Shown: piece after piece, positions 48,367-50,366 of the stretch | How the letters are laid out: every line of letters starts with the position of its first letter | Position numbering within the stretch: position 1 is the first letter of the stretch | Source: Kribbia dieselivorans NBRC 106261 | Lineage (GTDB): Bacteria > Actinomycetota > Actinomycetes > Actinomycetales > Dermatophilaceae | Reading direction: 5' to 3' | Assembly: GCF_001552435.1 (NCBI RefSeq) | Contig: NZ_BCRE01000029.1 | Coordinates: forward strand, 1-50,366 | DNA: 50,366 nt | Made by a program: the position numbers and the translations under genes | The notes under the pieces: generated by a model | The model's input: the letters and a program-made list of their open reading frames with translations, nothing else | Told to the model about the DNA's origin: nothing | Databases searched by the model: none

Positions 48367-49800
48367 GTGAGCGGTGCGCCCTCGAAGCCGATCCCGCCGT
48401 CCGATCAGACGTGGCTGCACATGGATCGACCCAACAACCTCATGCACGTGCGCTCGCTGATGTCGTTCGATGGGGAGCCCGATCTCGACTCCGTCCGGTC
48501 CGTCCTGCGGGAACGGCTCATCGACCGCTACCCCGTCTTCAGCCGGCGTGCGGTCCAGCGCGGCAGCGCGTGGTACTGGGAGAACGACGCCGACTTCGAC
48601 CTGACCCACCACGTGGGTGAGGTCCGGCTCGACGGCGATGAACGAGACCTCCGGCGGTGGATGGGCGAGCGCTTCAGCGAACCGTTCGACCCCGACCGGC
48701 CGTTGTGGGACGCCACCCTCGTGTCGGGGATCGAGGGGCGCGGTGCCGTGCTGTTCTGTCGCTTCCACCATGCCCTCGCCGACGGGGTGCGCCTGACCCA
48801 GCTGTTGTTCTCGCTGTGCGACCCGATCGACGGCGCTCCGCAGACCGCGTCGGTGGGTCGAGAACCGGCCGCCGGCGGACTGCTCTCGACCGGCGCCAAG
48901 GCCGTGCGTCAGGGCCTGGGCGACCTCGTCGACGTGAGCGTGGGCGCGATGCTCTGGCCGGTGCGCGCCGCCGGCTCGCTCGGCTCCTCACTGCGGGCGG
49001 GGCTGGGTTTCGTGCGACACCCGCGCCGGCTCGTCACCGCTGTCGAGGGCATTGTCTCCGACGACAATGCCTCCGTCAACACCGCGGCCGAACTCAGTCG
49101 CCTGCTCGCGACACCGCCCAACACCGGCGCGGCCTGGTCTGGGGTGCCCGGGGTGGCCAAGCGGGTCGCCTGGGCCGACGGTCTCGACCTCGACCGGATC
49201 AAGGAGATCGGACGCGAGGACGACGCCACCGTCAACGACGTGCTCATGGGCCTGGTCGCGCGCGGCGTCGAACGGTACCTCACGGAGCGGGGCACGCCGC
49301 AGCCCGAGATCGCCTGGCTGGTCCCGGTGTCGCTGTTGCCGTTCGACGACAACCTCCCCGAGGAACTCGGGAACCACTTCGCCCTGGTGTTCCTGCCGAT
49401 GCCGTTGCGCAACGCCGACCTGCGGGCCGCGATCGCGACGATGCAGGAGCGGATGAGCCGCGTCAAGAACAGCGTGCAGCCGAGCATCACCTTCGGCCTG
49501 CAATGGATGATCGCGCAGACCCCGCAGGCCATCGCGTATCGCGTGACCAACTACTTCGCCAACAAGACCGCCGGGTTGCTGACCAACGTGCCGGGCCCGC
49601 GGCAGGCGATGACGTTCGCCGGCGTGCCGGTGGCCGGGGTGCTGGGGTGGGTCCCCACGTCGGGCAACCAGAGTGTCGGGTTGTGCATCTTCAGCTACGA
49701 CGGCCAGGTGAGCATCGGCATCAGCGGCGACGCTGTCCTGGTGCCGGATCCGGAGCGCATCGCCGAGCTCATCGTCGAGGAGTTGGCGGCCCACGGGTAG
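48367..49800 (+). CDS. Wax ester synthase/diacylglycerol acyltransferase (WS/DGAT)
   Basis: Transfers acyl groups from acyl-CoA to diacylglycerol or fatty alcohols, making storage lipids; 477 residues. The catalytic HHxxxDG is FHHALADG (His134, His135, Asp139). Further family motifs are TVNDVLMGLVARGV and LTNVPGPRQ. GTG 48367 is chosen because TAGGAT ends 7 nt upstream, a recurrent leaderless layout, and the protein then begins MSGAPSKPIPPSDQTWLHMD; a GTG at 48349 is the alternative. Lipid storage fits with acetyl-CoA assimilation genes beside it. Confidence 0.9.
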   Translation: MSGAPSKPIPPSDQTWLHMDRPNNLMHVRSLMSFDGEPDLDSVRSVLRERLIDRYPVFSRRAVQRGSAWYWENDADFDLTHHVGEVRLDGDERDLRRWMGERFSEPFDPDRPLWDATLVSGIEGRGAVLFCRFHHALADGVRLTQLLFSLCDPIDGAPQTASVGREPAAGGLLSTGAKAVRQGLGDLVDVSVGAMLWPVRAAGSLGSSLRAGLGFVRHPRRLVTAVEGIVSDDNASVNTAAELSRLLATPPNTGAAWSGVPGVAKRVAWADGLDLDRIKEIGREDDATVNDVLMGLVARGVERYLTERGTPQPEIAWLVPVSLLPFDDNLPEELGNHFALVFLPMPLRNADLRAAIATMQERMSRVKNSVQPSITFGLQWMIAQTPQAIAYRVTNYFANKTAGLLTNVPGPRQAMTFAGVPVAGVLGWVPTSGNQSVGLCIFSYDGQVSIGISGDAVLVPDPERIAELIVEELAAHG

Positions 49801-49853
49801 GGCCGCGCACGCGGAGGGCGGGGGAGCGCAGCATCACCCGTTACCGTGGGGGC

Positions 49854-50165
49854 GTGCTTCTTGCCTTTTCGATCGCCCCATCCGGACCCGATGGCTCCGG
49901 CTCGTACTCCGCCGCCGTCGCCGACGCCGTGCGGATCGTGCGCGAGTCCGGCCTGCCCAATCGCACCGACGCCATGTTCACCACCCTCGAGGGGGACTGG
50001 GACGAGGTGATGGCCGTCGTCAAGGCGTGCGTCGACGCGATGGCCCCCTACGGCGATCGTGTCTCGTTGGTGATGAAGGCCGACATCCGCCCCGGGTACA
50101 CGGGCCAGTTGACCGCGAAGGTCGACCGGGTCGAGGCCCGCCTGACGAACGGAGCGCAGCAGTGA
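49854..50165 (+). CDS. MTH1187/YqgV family thiamine-binding-like protein
   Basis: Protein of 103 residues with the ferredoxin-like fold of the MTH1187/DUF77 family: LLAFSIAPSGPDGSGSYSAA, MFTTLEGDWDEVMAVVKAC, and the C-terminal KVDRVEARL. Members bind thiamine-like ligands; the biological role is unclear. GTG start with TACCGT 6 nt upstream. Overlaps the next gene by 4 bp. Confidence 0.8.
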   Translation: MLLAFSIAPSGPDGSGSYSAAVADAVRIVRESGLPNRTDAMFTTLEGDWDEVMAVVKACVDAMAPYGDRVSLVMKADIRPGYTGQLTAKVDRVEARLTNGAQQ

Positions 50166-50366
50166 GCGTTCTCATTCGCCGCATCGTCGGCGCGGTCGTC
50201 GCGATCCTGGGGATCGTCGTGCTGGCCACGGTGCTGCCCGTCCTGTCGCACATCGGCAGTGGCGGTCGCGCGACGTTCACCGCCGCGGTCGACACCGACG
50301 GCATCGTCTCGCTCGACCCGCAGGTGCTCAACCGGGTCGACGCGCCCGTCGAAATCACGGCTCGAG
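50162..50366 (+). CDS. Membrane-anchored protein of unknown function (3' end outside window)
   Basis: GTG start overlapping the previous stop (GTGA). The 68 visible residues start MSVLIRRIVGAVVAILGIVV, a single N-terminal membrane helix or uncleaved signal, followed by an exported-looking domain (RATFTAAVDTDGIVSLDPQV). No family recognised from this fragment. Confidence 0.6.
   Translation, partial: MSVLIRRIVGAVVAILGIVVLATVLPVLSHIGSGGRATFTAAVDTDGIVSLDPQVLNRVDAPVEITAR

Overview
The window comes from a high-GC actinomycete, most likely of the order Micrococcales (Dermatophilaceae/Intrasporangiaceae-like). This placement rests on gene order and protein character, not on a marker gene. The first 18 kb is the conserved actinobacterial block rho - rpmE - prfA - prmC - tsaC - glyA - wecA - atpI - atpBEFHAGDC - DUF2550. 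A perfect CRP/GlxR-type operator lies ahead of the ATP synthase genes, and a strong hairpin separates atpD from atpC.

From 17.4 to 26.8 kb lie a PduO-type cobalamin adenosyltransferase, a STAS protein, ethylmalonyl-CoA mutase, a secreted serine protease with a lipoprotein, a degenerate histidine-phosphatase relative, the mismatch endonuclease gene nucS, an aldo/keto reductase and a two-copy fused 3-hydroxyacyl-CoA dehydrogenase. From 44.1 to 48.3 kb lie crotonyl-CoA carboxylase/reductase, methylmalonyl/ethylmalonyl-CoA epimerase, a thiolase and meaB. Together these are much of the ethylmalonyl-CoA pathway for acetyl-CoA assimilation. Crotonase and the steps after methylsuccinyl-CoA are not in the window.

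Between the two halves sits a 14.5 kb copper/metal island (about 26.8-41.3 kb). It holds a His-rich P1B ATPase with a CPD motif, two small membrane proteins, copZ-copA, a broken ABC transporter, a redox module (glutaredoxin-like, CcdA, redoxin), a histidine kinase and response regulator, a SHOCT protein and a Met-rich multicopper oxidase. Both edges carry the same 66-bp palindrome. Just inside the left copy is what looks like the 3' end of a histidine-phosphatase gene; just inside the right copy is a frameshifted nucS 3' end. The resident chromosome has the same phosphatase-like/nucS convergent pair at 22.8-23.9 kb. I infer that the island once sat between those two genes in a related genome and moved here with scraps of its old site.

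Inside the island two promoters carry CsoR-type operators, although no csoR is present. Three intergenic regions carry 11-bp-periodic CTTSA boxes, which are candidate targets of the island's own response regulator. To the right of the island are a secreted SpaA-like repeat protein and a small CxxC protein. The window ends with a wax ester synthase/diacylglycerol acyltransferase, an MTH1187-family protein and the start of a membrane protein. No rRNA, tRNA, CRISPR array or transposase was seen.
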